A stretch of DNA of 6,696 nucleotides from Gemmatimonadota bacterium (GCA_026991065.1 JALXCG010000281.1:1-6696); one strand, 5' to 3'. Shown: positions 1 to 6,696, counted from the first letter of the stretch. The notes: generated by a model from the letters alone, not told the origin. A program made the numbers and translations.

Positions 1-1037
1 GCCCCTTCGCGCTGCAGGACGCCCACCAAGAGGAACCCGGCGATTCCGGTAAGCGCATAGGCGACCAGGTAGAAAAGCACCGGCCCAACCGCAGCACTGC
101 CGCCAACAAATGCAACCGCTATGTAACCGGCGTGGGCAACACTTGAATAGGCCAACATTCGCTTGATGCCCATCTGCGGCAGTGCGAAAAGATTCCCAAC
201 GATGATCGTGAATCCGCCCAGCAGCACAAACAGGTGTCCCGCCGCGATGTCCGCTCCCAGAACCGAGTCAAAGAGGCGAATCAAGAGCGCAAAACCAGCC
301 GCCTTGGTCGCGGTTGACATGAACGCTGCTATGGGTGCCGGGGCTCCTTGATAGGCATCGGGTGTCCACCAATGGAAGGGCACCAGAGCGACCTTGAACC
401 CCAGACCGACCACAAGAAAAGTGCCCGCGGCCGCCAGCAATGGAGAGAAGCCGTGCGCGGCCACATGGGCCTCGATGCCGCTCAGATAAAACGATCCGGT
501 CGCAACGTACGTGAGTGCCGCACCATAGACCAGGAAAGCACTCGCAAAGGCACCCAACAAAAAGTACTTCAAAGCCCCTTCGCCGGATGCCACCCGCTTC
601 CGGCTGCTTCCGGTGAGCACATAAACAGCGAGCGAATGGATCTCCAAACCAAGCAGGATTGTGATCAACTCGACCCCGTGGGTCATCACCATCACGCCCG
701 CGACGGCGACCAAAACCAATGGGAAATACTCGTATTCCTCCACCCCCTCGCGCTGCAACTGCGCATCGCTGGCCAGAACCACCAAGGCCCCAATCCCCAG
801 ATAAAGCACATCCATGATGCGCGCAAGGGCGTCGTTTACGACTGTCCCGCCGAGCAGGAGATCACTGCCAACCGCACCCGATCCCAGGACCGCAACGATC
901 GCGGCCAGCAACGTCATTGCCGCGAGGATGCGGTTCTCCGCAGGCGACTTGAAGCCCTTGACCGTTCCCAAGAGAAGAGTGGCAAGAGAGCCGCCGAAAA
1001 CTACCCACAACGGAGCCAGTGCATTCAACGCCCCCAT
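1..1037 (-). CDS. nuoN: NADH-quinone oxidoreductase subunit N, second copy (NuoN-2), 3' end beyond window
   Basis: This is an antiporter-like membrane subunit of respiratory complex I, one of the proton channels of the inner-membrane arm. The frame opens at ATG 1037-1035 and has no stop down to base 3, giving 345 codons of a protein usually near 480 to 500 residues. Visible family landmarks are Glu132 in the LLGLEIHSL segment (TM5), Lys215 in GLGFKVALVPFH, Lys245 in STATKAAGF and the KRMLAYSSVAHAGY motif near 292-305. Their spacing (83 and 30 residues) is close to E133, K217 and K247 of E. coli NuoN. The TM12 lysine lies outside the window. The start overlaps the end of nuoM by 13 bp in another frame and has a strong Shine-Dalgarno site 6 nt upstream. 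It is the normal nuoN position after nuoM. It is clearly diverged from the other NuoN in the window. NuoM and NuoL are excluded by the N-type motifs. Confidence 0.95.
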   Translation of the reverse strand, partial: MGALNALAPLWVVFGGSLATLLLGTVKGFKSPAENRILAAMTLLAAIVAVLGSGAVGSDLLLGGTVVNDALARIMDVLYLGIGALVVLASDAQLQREGVEEYEYFPLVLVAVAGVMVMTHGVELITILLGLEIHSLAVYVLTGSSRKRVASGEGALKYFLLGAFASAFLVYGAALTYVATGSFYLSGIEAHVAAHGFSPLLAAAGTFLVVGLGFKVALVPFHWWTPDAYQGAPAPIAAFMSTATKAAGFALLIRLFDSVLGADIAAGHLFVLLGGFTIIVGNLFALPQMGIKRMLAYSSVAHAGYIAVAFVGGSAAVGPVLFYLVAYALTGIAGFLLVGVLQREG

Positions 1038-2554
1038 GGCTGCCCTCCCTCTCCGTTGAAACTCAGCGCAACGGGCTGCTCCACCGCCATGATGACCTCA
1101 TCTGTTGTGGTCTGAATCAAGTTCACAAACGGGGATGGGTAGATGCCAATCCAGAACATCAGCACCAGCAAAGGCGCCAGGATCCAGCCCTCTCTCCCCA
1201 GTAACTCTTTTGTTTTCCGCAAGTGTTCATGCCGCACCGGCCCCAACATGGCGCGTTGGTACATCCGCAGCATGTAGACCGCGGAGAGGACCACGCCGGA
1301 AGTTCCAATCACGGCGAAAAGCGGGCTGGTCCGCATGGCCCCGACCAAGATGAGGAACTCGCCGACAAATCCATTGAGCCAGGGAAGACCGATGGATGAG
1401 AGCGTAACGACCAAGAGATAGAAAGCGAGCAACGGAACCACGCCGGCCAGCCCCCCCATCGCCCCAAGATCGCGTGTGTGCAGGCGCTCATAGACCATTC
1501 CCACCATGAGGAAAAGCGCGCCGGTCGAGATTCCATGGTTCACCATTTGCAGAATCGCACCGGAGACCGACTGCTGGTTCAGAGCGAATATCCCCAATAC
1601 GACAAAGCCGAGGTGGCTGATCGAACTGTAGGCGACGAGTTTCTTCAGATCATCCTGGGCCAGTGCCAAAAGCGCCCCATAGACAATACCAATCACGCCG
1701 AGCAGCATGCCGAAGGGAGCAAATGCAGTCGTCGCAGCCGGAAAGAGCGGCAAAAGAAAACGGACAAAACCGTAGGTCCCCATCTTCAGCAATACGCCGG
1801 CCAGCATCACACTGCCGGCGGTCGGCGCCTGCACATGTGCGTCCGGCAGCCAGGTGTGAAACGGAACGACCGGCACCTTGATTGCGAACGCAACGAAGAA
1901 GGCGGCAAAGAGCCAGCCCTGCGCCCCCGCCGGAACACCCCAAGCGAGCAACTCAGGTAGATCGGTCGTGAAGTGACCAGTGGCCTGCGCATGCATCACG
2001 GTCAAGGCGACAATGGCGACCAGCATAAAGAGCGAGCCCACCATGGTAAAAAGGAAGAACTTCACCGCGGCGTAGATGCGCGCCTCGCCACCCCATATCC
2101 CGATCAGCAGGGCCATCGGCACCAGCATGATCTCCCAGAACACATAGAAGAGAACCAAATCCAGAGCGATGAACACCCCAAGCAGCGCGGCTTCGAGAAA
2201 GAGCAGGAACGCATAGAATTCGGGAACACGGTCACGGATCATGCTCTTGGATGCGTGCATTGCCAAGGGGGTGATCAGCCCGGTGAGCAGCATCATGATC
2301 ATCGACATGCCATCCACGCCGACATGGTAGCCAACGCCCCACTGCGGGATCCAGGCGGCTTGCTCTACCAGGTGAAACCCTGGCGATCCAACCGGGAATG
2401 CGGCATAAGCCGCCAGCACCAGTAGACCGGTAACCCAGGTTGCCCCCAACGCAACACGCCGAGCCAGATTCGGCAATGCCGAGAGAGCCAGTGTGGCAAT
2501 CCCGCCGATCATCGGCAGGACAATGAGCGCGCTCAGAATCGGAAAGTTCTGCAT
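1025..2554 (-). CDS. nuoM: NADH-quinone oxidoreductase subunit M (NuoM)
   Basis: This is an antiporter-like, proton-translocating membrane subunit of complex I, lying between NuoN and NuoL in the arm. It is complete at 509 residues, matching the family (E. coli NuoM is 509). Channel residues I can place are Glu141 in the VFWEIMLVP segment (TM5), Lys226 in FAIKVPVVPFH, His233 in PFHTWLPDAH, Lys257 in LAGVLLKMGTYG, His340 in VNHGISTGALF and Glu399 in GFVGEF (TM12). These correspond to E144, K234, K265 and E407 of the E. coli protein. The Glu in TM12, where NuoN and NuoL carry Lys, is diagnostic of NuoM. The start is ATG 2554-2552, two bases after the nuoL stop, with a purine-rich Shine-Dalgarno site inside the nuoL end. 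The stop TGA 1027-1025 lies inside the start of the downstream nuoN. About 14 hydrophobic segments are evident and no residue I checked is missing. Confidence 0.98.
   Translation of the reverse strand: MQNFPILSALIVLPMIGGIATLALSALPNLARRVALGATWVTGLLVLAAYAAFPVGSPGFHLVEQAAWIPQWGVGYHVGVDGMSMIMMLLTGLITPLAMHASKSMIRDRVPEFYAFLLFLEAALLGVFIALDLVLFYVFWEIMLVPMALLIGIWGGEARIYAAVKFFLFTMVGSLFMLVAIVALTVMHAQATGHFTTDLPELLAWGVPAGAQGWLFAAFFVAFAIKVPVVPFHTWLPDAHVQAPTAGSVMLAGVLLKMGTYGFVRFLLPLFPAATTAFAPFGMLLGVIGIVYGALLALAQDDLKKLVAYSSISHLGFVVLGIFALNQQSVSGAILQMVNHGISTGALFLMVGMVYERLHTRDLGAMGGLAGVVPLLAFYLLVVTLSSIGLPWLNGFVGEFLILVGAMRTSPLFAVIGTSGVVLSAVYMLRMYQRAMLGPVRHEHLRKTKELLGREGWILAPLLVLMFWIGIYPSPFVNLIQTTTDEVIMAVEQPVALSFNGEGGQPWGR
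1044..1048 (-). promoter_or_regulatory. Ribosome binding site of nuoN-2
   Basis: GGAGG lies within a longer purine run (GGAGAGGGAGGG on the minus strand), 6 nt before ATG 1037. It is inside the last codons of nuoM. It decides the start. The other nearby ATG, at 1024-1022 directly after the nuoM stop, is in a different frame and reaches a stop after seven codons. Confidence 0.8.
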
Positions 2555-2556
2555 TG

Positions 2557-4425
2557 TTAGGACCCTCCCCCAACCAGCACGTAGGCCAGGGTTGCCACGA
2601 CCCCGATAGCCATCGAGAGGATGTAAGTGGGGATCCGTCCACTCTGCTCGACACTCATCGCGCCCCCAATGTTCCCAACCAGTCGGGCCAATCCGTTGAC
2701 CGCACCGTCGATCAATCCCTTATCCAGAACCCGCAGGAGCAAGCGTGAGCCACGCATCACTGGTTGCACCACCAACCACTCGTAGATCTCGTCGACATAC
2801 CACTTATTGAGCAGAACTCGATGGAAGCGGGCGAAGCGCTCATAAAGTGCGTCCCGCGGGACACCATCGCGCTTTCTGTAGGTCGCATGAGCCAACCAGA
2901 CTCCGGAGAGAGAAACCGCCGCCGAAAGCAGCAGAAGCGCATTGTGCGACATCCCCCCCTCATGCCCCGCGCCCAGTTCGGCATGACCGCCGGCCGCATG
3001 AGCGCCCTCGAGAAAACCGGGAACGTTGAAGAACCCGCCGATCAACGCCAATGTTCCAAGCACCAACAAGGGCGTGGTCATCGTTGCCGGCGACTCGTGT
3101 GGGTGGGCATTGCGAGCCCGCAATTCGCCTTCAAAGGTGAGGAAATAGAGTCGAAAAGTGTAAAAAGCCGTGAGGAATGCGGTAAACAGGCCCACCACGA
3201 AGAGCAGCGTGTGCCCGCCGTGGAGCGCGGCGCCGAGGATTTCATCCTTGGACCAGAAGCCGGCAAAAGGCGGCACACCGGCCAGGGCGAACGATGCGAC
3301 CAGAAATGTCAGGGAGGTCTGCGGCAGATAGCGGCGCAGCCCACCCATCTGGCGGATGTCCTGTTCCTCGTGCATCGCGTGAATCACCGATCCTGCTCCC
3401 AAGAAGAGACAGGCCTTGAAGAACGCGTGAGTTACCAGGTGAAACATGGCGGCACCGAAGGCCCCTACGCCAACCCCCAGTACCATGTAACCAAGTTGGC
3501 TCACGGTGGAGTAGGCCAGCACCTTCTTGATGTCATTCTGTACCAGCCCGATGGTCGCCGCCAGCAGTGCCGTGGCACAGCCAATGACGGCAACTGTCTG
3601 CATCGCCACGGCGGATCCAAGAAAAAGCGGCGCCGAGCGCACCATCATGTAAACGCCGGCCGTCACCATCGTGGCGGCGTGGATCAAGGCAGAAACCGGG
3701 GTCGGACCCTCCATGGCGTCCGGCAGCCAGATATAAAGCGGCACCTGCGCTGACTTGCCGGTCGCCCCGACGAAGAGAAGAAGCGGTATTGCAGTTGCCA
3801 TGGCAAGCGGCAGCCGTGACTGCAGCGCTCCGATCTCGGCGATATTAAGGGTTCCGAGATTCACAAAAAGCAGCATCAGCGCCAAACTGAATCCAAAATC
3901 ACCCACGCGATTGACGATGAAAGCCTTCTTACCGGCGTTCGCTGCTGAATCCCGCTCGAACCAGAACCCAATCAGAAGGTAACTGGCCAATCCCACAGCT
4001 TCCCAGAAGACAAAAAGAAGGAGATAGTTGCCGGCCAAGACCAACATGGTCATCGAGAAGACAAAGAAATTCAAATAGGCAAAGAACCGTGGGTACCGCG
4101 GATCTCCGTGCATGTAACCAACGCTGTAGATGTGGATCAGTGTCGAGATCCCCGTTACTACCATCAACATGACCGCTGTTAGCCGGTCCGCCACAAGGTA
4201 AATCGAAGTCTGAAACGACCCGGCCACAATCCAGGGAAAAAGATCTGCCGAAAGTTCCGCGCCACCCCAGACCTTGGCAAAGACCGCGCAACTTGCCAAG
4301 AAACTCATGAGCACCGCGACAATCGCGGGCAGATGGGCATCTTCGCCCAATTGCCGGCTGGCGAAGCCAATGAACAAAACCCCACCAAGCGGGAAAAGCG
4401 GTATCAGCGGCAGCAAGAGATCCAC
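2557..4425 (-). CDS. nuoL: NADH-quinone oxidoreductase subunit L (NuoL)
   Basis: This is the distal antiporter-like subunit of complex I, carrying the C-terminal lateral helix that runs along the membrane arm. I start it at GTG 4425-4423, giving 622 residues (E. coli NuoL is 613). The protein then opens with a normal hydrophobic helix (VDLLLPLIPLFPL), whereas the 44 residues readable upstream are polar and overlap nuoK. Conserved residues seen are Glu142 in VFWEAVGLASY, Asp176 in NRVGDFGF, Lys224 in ATGKSAQVPLY, His249 in ALIHAATMV, His329 and His333 in FHLVTHAFFK, Lys337, and Lys393-Asp394 in GFWSKDEIL. They match E144, D178, K229, H254, H334, H338, K342 and K399-D400 of E. coli. A glycine/histidine-rich loop spans about 473-494. 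The C-terminus has KWYVDEIYEW (541-550), an amphipathic stretch to about 590, and a last membrane helix at about 600-620. The lateral-helix region looks ordinary in length. Confidence 0.97.
   Translation of the reverse strand: MDLLLPLIPLFPLGGVLFIGFASRQLGEDAHLPAIVAVLMSFLASCAVFAKVWGGAELSADLFPWIVAGSFQTSIYLVADRLTAVMLMVVTGISTLIHIYSVGYMHGDPRYPRFFAYLNFFVFSMTMLVLAGNYLLLFVFWEAVGLASYLLIGFWFERDSAANAGKKAFIVNRVGDFGFSLALMLLFVNLGTLNIAEIGALQSRLPLAMATAIPLLLFVGATGKSAQVPLYIWLPDAMEGPTPVSALIHAATMVTAGVYMMVRSAPLFLGSAVAMQTVAVIGCATALLAATIGLVQNDIKKVLAYSTVSQLGYMVLGVGVGAFGAAMFHLVTHAFFKACLFLGAGSVIHAMHEEQDIRQMGGLRRYLPQTSLTFLVASFALAGVPPFAGFWSKDEILGAALHGGHTLLFVVGLFTAFLTAFYTFRLYFLTFEGELRARNAHPHESPATMTTPLLVLGTLALIGGFFNVPGFLEGAHAAGGHAELGAGHEGGMSHNALLLLSAAVSLSGVWLAHATYRKRDGVPRDALYERFARFHRVLLNKWYVDEIYEWLVVQPVMRGSRLLLRVLDKGLIDGAVNGLARLVGNIGGAMSVEQSGRIPTYILSMAIGVVATLAYVLVGGGS
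2563..2571 (-). promoter_or_regulatory. Ribosome binding site of nuoM
   Basis: The minus-strand sequence GGGGGAGGG ends 8 nt before ATG 2554, with the GGAGG core at 2568-2564. It lies within the last codons of nuoL, which encode the Gly-rich C-terminus GGGS. It is the strongest Shine-Dalgarno match in the window together with that of nuoN-2. Confidence 0.75.
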
Positions 4426-4433
4426 GTCGCAAG

Positions 4434-4440
4434 CCCTTTC
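4434..4440 (-). promoter_or_regulatory. Ribosome binding site supporting the GTG start of nuoL
   Basis: GAAAGGG on the minus strand sits in the 19-bp nuoK-nuoL gap, 8 nt before GTG 4425. It is only a moderate match. Its position supports the GTG start over a start inside nuoK or at the following TTG or CTG codons. Confidence 0.6.
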
Positions 4441-4444
4441 CGAG

Positions 4445-4747
4445 TCAACCTCGCAAGAAGTTGATCGCGCCGACGTCCAGTGTGCCGCGCGTGCGATGAG
4501 TGAGCACGATGAGCGCCAGCCCGACGGCAACTTCCGCCCCCGCCAGAGCCAAAACAAAGAGCATCGCGGCAGGTGCTTCCGCGCCCCCGTGCAGCCGCGC
4601 TCCCGTCAGCAGAACCAAGTTGCCCGCGTTCAGCATCAGTTCCACCCCCATGAAAAGGTGTAGCGCGTTCCGCCGCGTCATCACGACCAGGGCACCCAAG
4701 GCAAAAAGCAAGGCACTGAGAACGAGATACCATGCGAGTGGAATCAT
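4445..4747 (-). CDS. nuoK: NADH-quinone oxidoreductase subunit K (NuoK)
   Basis: This is a small three-helix membrane subunit of complex I (MrpC-like), packed beside NuoJ and NuoN, where it carries acidic residues of the central proton/charge-transfer path. It is complete at 100 residues, the same length as E. coli NuoK. Membrane segments lie near residues 4-23, 28-49 and 60-83. Glu36 (in LFMGVELMLN) and Glu72 (in LAGAEVAVGLAL) sit at exactly the numbering of the two conserved glutamates of the E. coli subunit. The tail DVGAINFLRG is the typical NuoK ending. The start ATG 4747-4745 shares four bases with the nuoJ stop (ATGA), so translation of the two is probably coupled. GAGGAG lies 7 nt upstream. 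A 19-bp gap follows before nuoL. Nothing looks degenerate. Confidence 0.97.
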   Translation of the reverse strand: MIPLAWYLVLSALLFALGALVVMTRRNALHLFMGVELMLNAGNLVLLTGARLHGGAEAPAAMLFVLALAGAEVAVGLALIVLTHRTRGTLDVGAINFLRG

Positions 4748-5244
4748 GACTCTTCTCCTCGTCGTGCCAGCACCACGACACCCACCATTGCTACCAACAG
4801 CAAGACCGACACCAACTCGAAGGGGAACAGATCGGCAGAGAAAATCTGCTCGGCGATTGCTCTCAGGTCCGCGCTTGATCCCGCCGCAGCCGCTGAGGAG
4901 AGATCCGCGCGCAATGCAACGTTCGCCAGCAGACCGAACAGAAGCGCCGCCACCAGCAGCGCAACCCCAAACACCGGTCGATTGCGATGGAGGGGACCAT
5001 GCTCTTCCGAACGCCTCACAAACATCGTGACAAAAAGGAAAAGAACCATGATCGCGCCGGCGTACACGATCACCTGGAGTGCCGCAATCACCGGCGCAAC
5101 CAACTGCAGATAGAGGCCCGCCAAAGCCACCATCGTCATAACCAAAGCCAGCGCTCCATCAATGGGATCCCGCCGTAGCAGGAGCATTCCTGCGCCAAGA
5201 AGCGCAATCACAGAAAGCAGCAGAAAGAGCAATTGAGGAACCAT
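4744..5244 (-). CDS. nuoJ: NADH-quinone oxidoreductase subunit J (NuoJ)
   Basis: This is a five-helix membrane subunit of complex I, at the junction between the quinone-binding module and the antiporter-like subunits. It is complete at 166 residues, a little shorter than E. coli NuoJ (184). Hydrophobic segments lie near 4-24, 29-48, 54-76, 92-110 and 143-162. The family signature is in the third: LQVIVYAGAIMVLFLFV around 56-72, with Tyr61 equivalent to E. coli Tyr59 in the helix that switches between pi-bulge and alpha form. A loop rich in Ala and Ser (113-125) separates helices 4 and 5, followed by the usual LFPFELVSVLLLVAMVG segment. The start ATG 5244-5242 lies two bases after the stop of the upstream nuoN homologue. 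Its Shine-Dalgarno site is weak (GGGGCG at 5256-5251), so translation may depend on readthrough of ribosomes from that gene. The stop overlaps the nuoK start. Confidence 0.96.
   Translation of the reverse strand: MVPQLLFLLLSVIALLGAGMLLLRRDPIDGALALVMTMVALAGLYLQLVAPVIAALQVIVYAGAIMVLFLFVTMFVRRSEEHGPLHRNRPVFGVALLVAALLFGLLANVALRADLSSAAAAGSSADLRAIAEQIFSADLFPFELVSVLLLVAMVGVVVLARRGEES
4755..4760 (-). promoter_or_regulatory. Ribosome binding site of nuoK
   Basis: GAGGAG on the minus strand lies 7 nt before ATG 4747, inside the last codons of nuoJ. Together with the ATGA overlap it fits both coupled and independent initiation of nuoK. Confidence 0.7.
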
Positions 5245-5246
5245 CG

Positions 5247-6696
5247 CTAGCGCCCCAGAAAGAGTAGAGAGGAGAGATTCGCAACCTGCTCGACCGCCCC
5301 CCAGGGAATACCGAAAACCAAGGTCACCGCCGCCAGTGTGACAGTCAGCCCGGTCGCCAATTGCGGGAAACGCCCTCTGGGTGCTGCATCCGGAACAGCG
5401 CCGAAGACCATCGCCTTTGCAACCCTGAAATAGTAGTACAGCGCGATGACTGAGTTAATCGCGCCGATCCCCGCCAACCACCAGTTGTGCTGCCGGATGA
5501 CTTCGGCGAAAACATAGTACTTCCCAAGAAACCCGACCGATGGTGGCAATCCGGTCAATGAGTAAAGGAAAATGACCATGGCGCCGGTCAGCCACGGCGC
5601 TTCTCCAGCAATGCCGCTGTAGTCGGCAAGATCTACTGAGCCGGTCCGCTCCTGAATGGCAATAACCACCAGAAACGCCCCGAGGTTCATGATCAGGTAG
5701 GCAAGCATATAGACATTGATTGCATGAACACCCGCCGGGGAGAGCGCCGACACGGCCATCAGAACAAACCCGACATGGGCGATGGAGCTATAGGCCAGCA
5801 GACGTTTCATGTTTGTCTGCCGAACCGCGCCGAGATTCCCGATGGTCATGGTTCCCGCCGCCAGAATCCCCACCAGCAATGGCCAGTCGAGCCCCCCCAG
5901 GAAGGTCCAAAAACCCTCGCCGGTACTCGGATTGCTCAGCAAGGTGATGAGAAAGCGAGTCAAGATCGCGAAACCGGCGGCCTTCGGCGCAACCGTGAAA
6001 AACGCGGTTACGGGAGTGGGCGCCCCCTCGTACACATCCGGCGCCCAGAAATGGAAGGGAACGCACGCAATCTTGAAGCCAAGCCCCCCGATCACCATGA
6101 CCAGAGCGAGGAAAAGGGTCAATGGATGCGGATTGCCGGCATAGAGGATTTGGTTTGCTTCCACCAATGAAGTGGTGCCGGTCAAGCCGTAGATATAGGA
6201 CAGGCCGAAGATCATTACTGCGGCGGACACCGATCCATAGAGCACATATTTCAACGACGCCTCTACCGACCGCCGATCGCTCCGTCCAAAGCCAGCCATG
6301 ACATAGGATGCGAGACTGACAAACTCGATGCTGATCACCATTGACACCAGGTTGGTAGCCCGGGCAACCAGCATCATTCCCAGCACCGAACCCAGGGCCA
6401 GAGTGTAGTACTCCGCACGATCCTTCGGCTTGATCTCGTGGCTCATCATCGTGGCGAAAACAAAAAGAACCGTCGCCAGGAGAAAGATCACACCAAAGAA
6501 ACTGGCGAACGGATCCGCGGCCAACATCGTGTCGAAGAGGGCTCGCGGCTCCTTCCAGAACCCGGCAACGCTCGCCAAGAGGGCGGCCCCCACACCCCCC
6601 AAGACCACGACCTCGACCGGCCCCTGACGCTTCGCCCGACCTCGCAGAAAGATCAGGTCGAGCAACAGAATCAGGACAATCGTCACGGTCACCAAC
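5247..6696 (-). CDS. nuoN: NADH-quinone oxidoreductase subunit N, first copy (NuoN-1), 5' end beyond window
   Basis: This is an antiporter-like proton-channel subunit of complex I. It is read as 482 residues from the right edge to TAG 5249-5247. A TTG and a GTG at the edge could act as starts, but the first membrane helix would then be short. Glu124 also sits 9 residues earlier than E133 of E. coli NuoN, so I infer roughly 9 or more residues are missing upstream. Landmarks, numbered from the edge, are Glu124 in ISIEFVSLASY, Lys208 in GLGFKIACVPFH, Lys238 in TVAPKAAGF, KRLLAYSSIAHVGF (297-310), Lys392 in GFLGKYYVF and YYYFRVAKAM (420-429). The spacings of 84, 30 and 154 are close to the 84, 30 and 148 of E. 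coli E133, K217, K247 and K395. It lies 2 bp upstream of nuoJ, where nuoI is usually found. It is intact as far as seen, so it is not a decaying duplicate. Confidence 0.95.
   Translation of the reverse strand, partial: LVTVTIVLILLLDLIFLRGRAKRQGPVEVVVLGGVGAALLASVAGFWKEPRALFDTMLAADPFASFFGVIFLLATVLFVFATMMSHEIKPKDRAEYYTLALGSVLGMMLVARATNLVSMVISIEFVSLASYVMAGFGRSDRRSVEASLKYVLYGSVSAAVMIFGLSYIYGLTGTTSLVEANQILYAGNPHPLTLFLALVMVIGGLGFKIACVPFHFWAPDVYEGAPTPVTAFFTVAPKAAGFAILTRFLITLLSNPSTGEGFWTFLGGLDWPLLVGILAAGTMTIGNLGAVRQTNMKRLLAYSSIAHVGFVLMAVSALSPAGVHAINVYMLAYLIMNLGAFLVVIAIQERTGSVDLADYSGIAGEAPWLTGAMVIFLYSLTGLPPSVGFLGKYYVFAEVIRQHNWWLAGIGAINSVIALYYYFRVAKAMVFGAVPDAAPRGRFPQLATGLTVTLAAVTLVFGIPWGAVEQVANLSSLLFLGR

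Larger units (their letters stand above)
1..6696 (-). other. Complex I membrane-arm operon segment, order N-J-K-L-M-N
   Basis: Six genes run in one direction with junctions of +2, -4, +19, +2 and -13 bp, the signature of a single polycistronic message. All products are integral membrane subunits of NDH-1. None of the peripheral-arm or quinone-module genes (nuoA to nuoI) is in the window, so the cluster continues beyond the right edge or those genes lie elsewhere. No promoter, terminator hairpin or intergenic RNA is possible outside coding sequence here, and I saw no convincing one within it. Confidence 0.9.

Noticed and set aside
348-1115. A 255-codon open frame on the plus strand, antisense to nuoN-2 and the end of nuoM.
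   Set aside because: The product is polar and low in family-like features, with no convincing ribosome site. The opposite strand encodes unmistakable NuoN and NuoM.
2764-3753. A 329-codon open frame on the plus strand, antisense to nuoL.
   Set aside because: Its product is rich in His, Gln, Arg and Gly with no domain I recognise, and it lies wholly opposite a well-conserved nuoL. It is the expected shadow of a GC-rich membrane-protein gene.
4426-4557. A 44-residue N-terminal extension of nuoL starting inside nuoK.
   Set aside because: The extension is polar and unlike any NuoL N-terminus, and it overlaps conserved nuoK codons in another frame. The GTG at 4425 gives the normal length and a positioned ribosome site.
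5892-5898. Runs of seven C on the plus strand (here, and at 1451-1457 and 2953-2959) as possible slippage or programmed frameshift sites.
   Set aside because: Each falls in coding sequence whose frame and conserved motifs continue unbroken on both sides, and no alternative frame gives a meaningful product. They are ordinary runs of glycine codons in GC-rich DNA.
6690-6695. TTG or GTG at the right edge as the true start of nuoN-1.
   Set aside because: The first membrane helix would be cut short, and Glu124 falls 9 residues before its usual position, so the gene probably begins outside the window.
4744-6696. The NuoN/NuoJ/NuoK/NuoL/NuoM set as a Mrp-type sodium/proton antiporter or a membrane-bound hydrogenase instead of complex I.
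   Set aside because: The NuoJ and NuoK sequences and the N-specific motifs are of the NDH-1 type, and no Mrp- or hydrogenase-specific subunit is present in the window.

Overview
The window is one uninterrupted stretch of a bacterial respiratory complex I (NDH-1) operon, entirely on the minus strand. It encodes six membrane-arm subunits and nothing else. In transcription order (right to left) they are: a NuoN homologue cut by the right edge (called NuoN-1 here), NuoJ, NuoK, NuoL, NuoM, and a second, diverged NuoN homologue cut by the left edge (NuoN-2). NuoN-2 has no stop codon inside the window. I translated it by hand from the reverse complement, and its frame stays open from 1037 to the left edge.

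Packing is very tight. The gaps are 2 bp (nuoN-1/nuoJ), a 4-bp ATGA overlap (nuoJ/nuoK), 19 bp (nuoK/nuoL), 2 bp (nuoL/nuoM) and a 13-bp overlap (nuoM/nuoN-2). There is no room for an internal promoter or terminator outside coding sequence, so the six genes are almost certainly co-transcribed. No stretch over 300 bases lacks a gene. I saw no RNA gene, mobile element, CRISPR array or attachment site. The plus-strand open frames are antisense shadows.

Together the products form the proton-translocating arm. NuoJ and NuoK link the ubiquinone-side module to the antiporter-like subunits NuoN, NuoM and NuoL. NuoL ends in a lateral amphipathic helix that runs back along the arm. The key channel residues I could locate are present in NuoL, NuoM, NuoK, NuoN-1 and the visible part of NuoN-2, so the genes look functional.

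The main oddity is the gene order N-J-K-L-M-N: two non-identical NuoN genes flank nuoJKLM, where the usual order is (H-I-)J-K-L-M-N. Both copies keep the channel Glu and Lys residues, with spacing close to E. coli NuoN, and they differ too much for a recent duplication. Whether this means a complex with an extra antiporter-like subunit, two alternative isoforms, or two complex I clusters meeting head to tail cannot be settled here.

The GC content (upper 50s to about 60 percent by eye), the Shine-Dalgarno sites and the 14-subunit-type Nuo genes suggest a free-living respiring bacterium, probably Gram-negative. I cannot name the phylum from this sequence alone.
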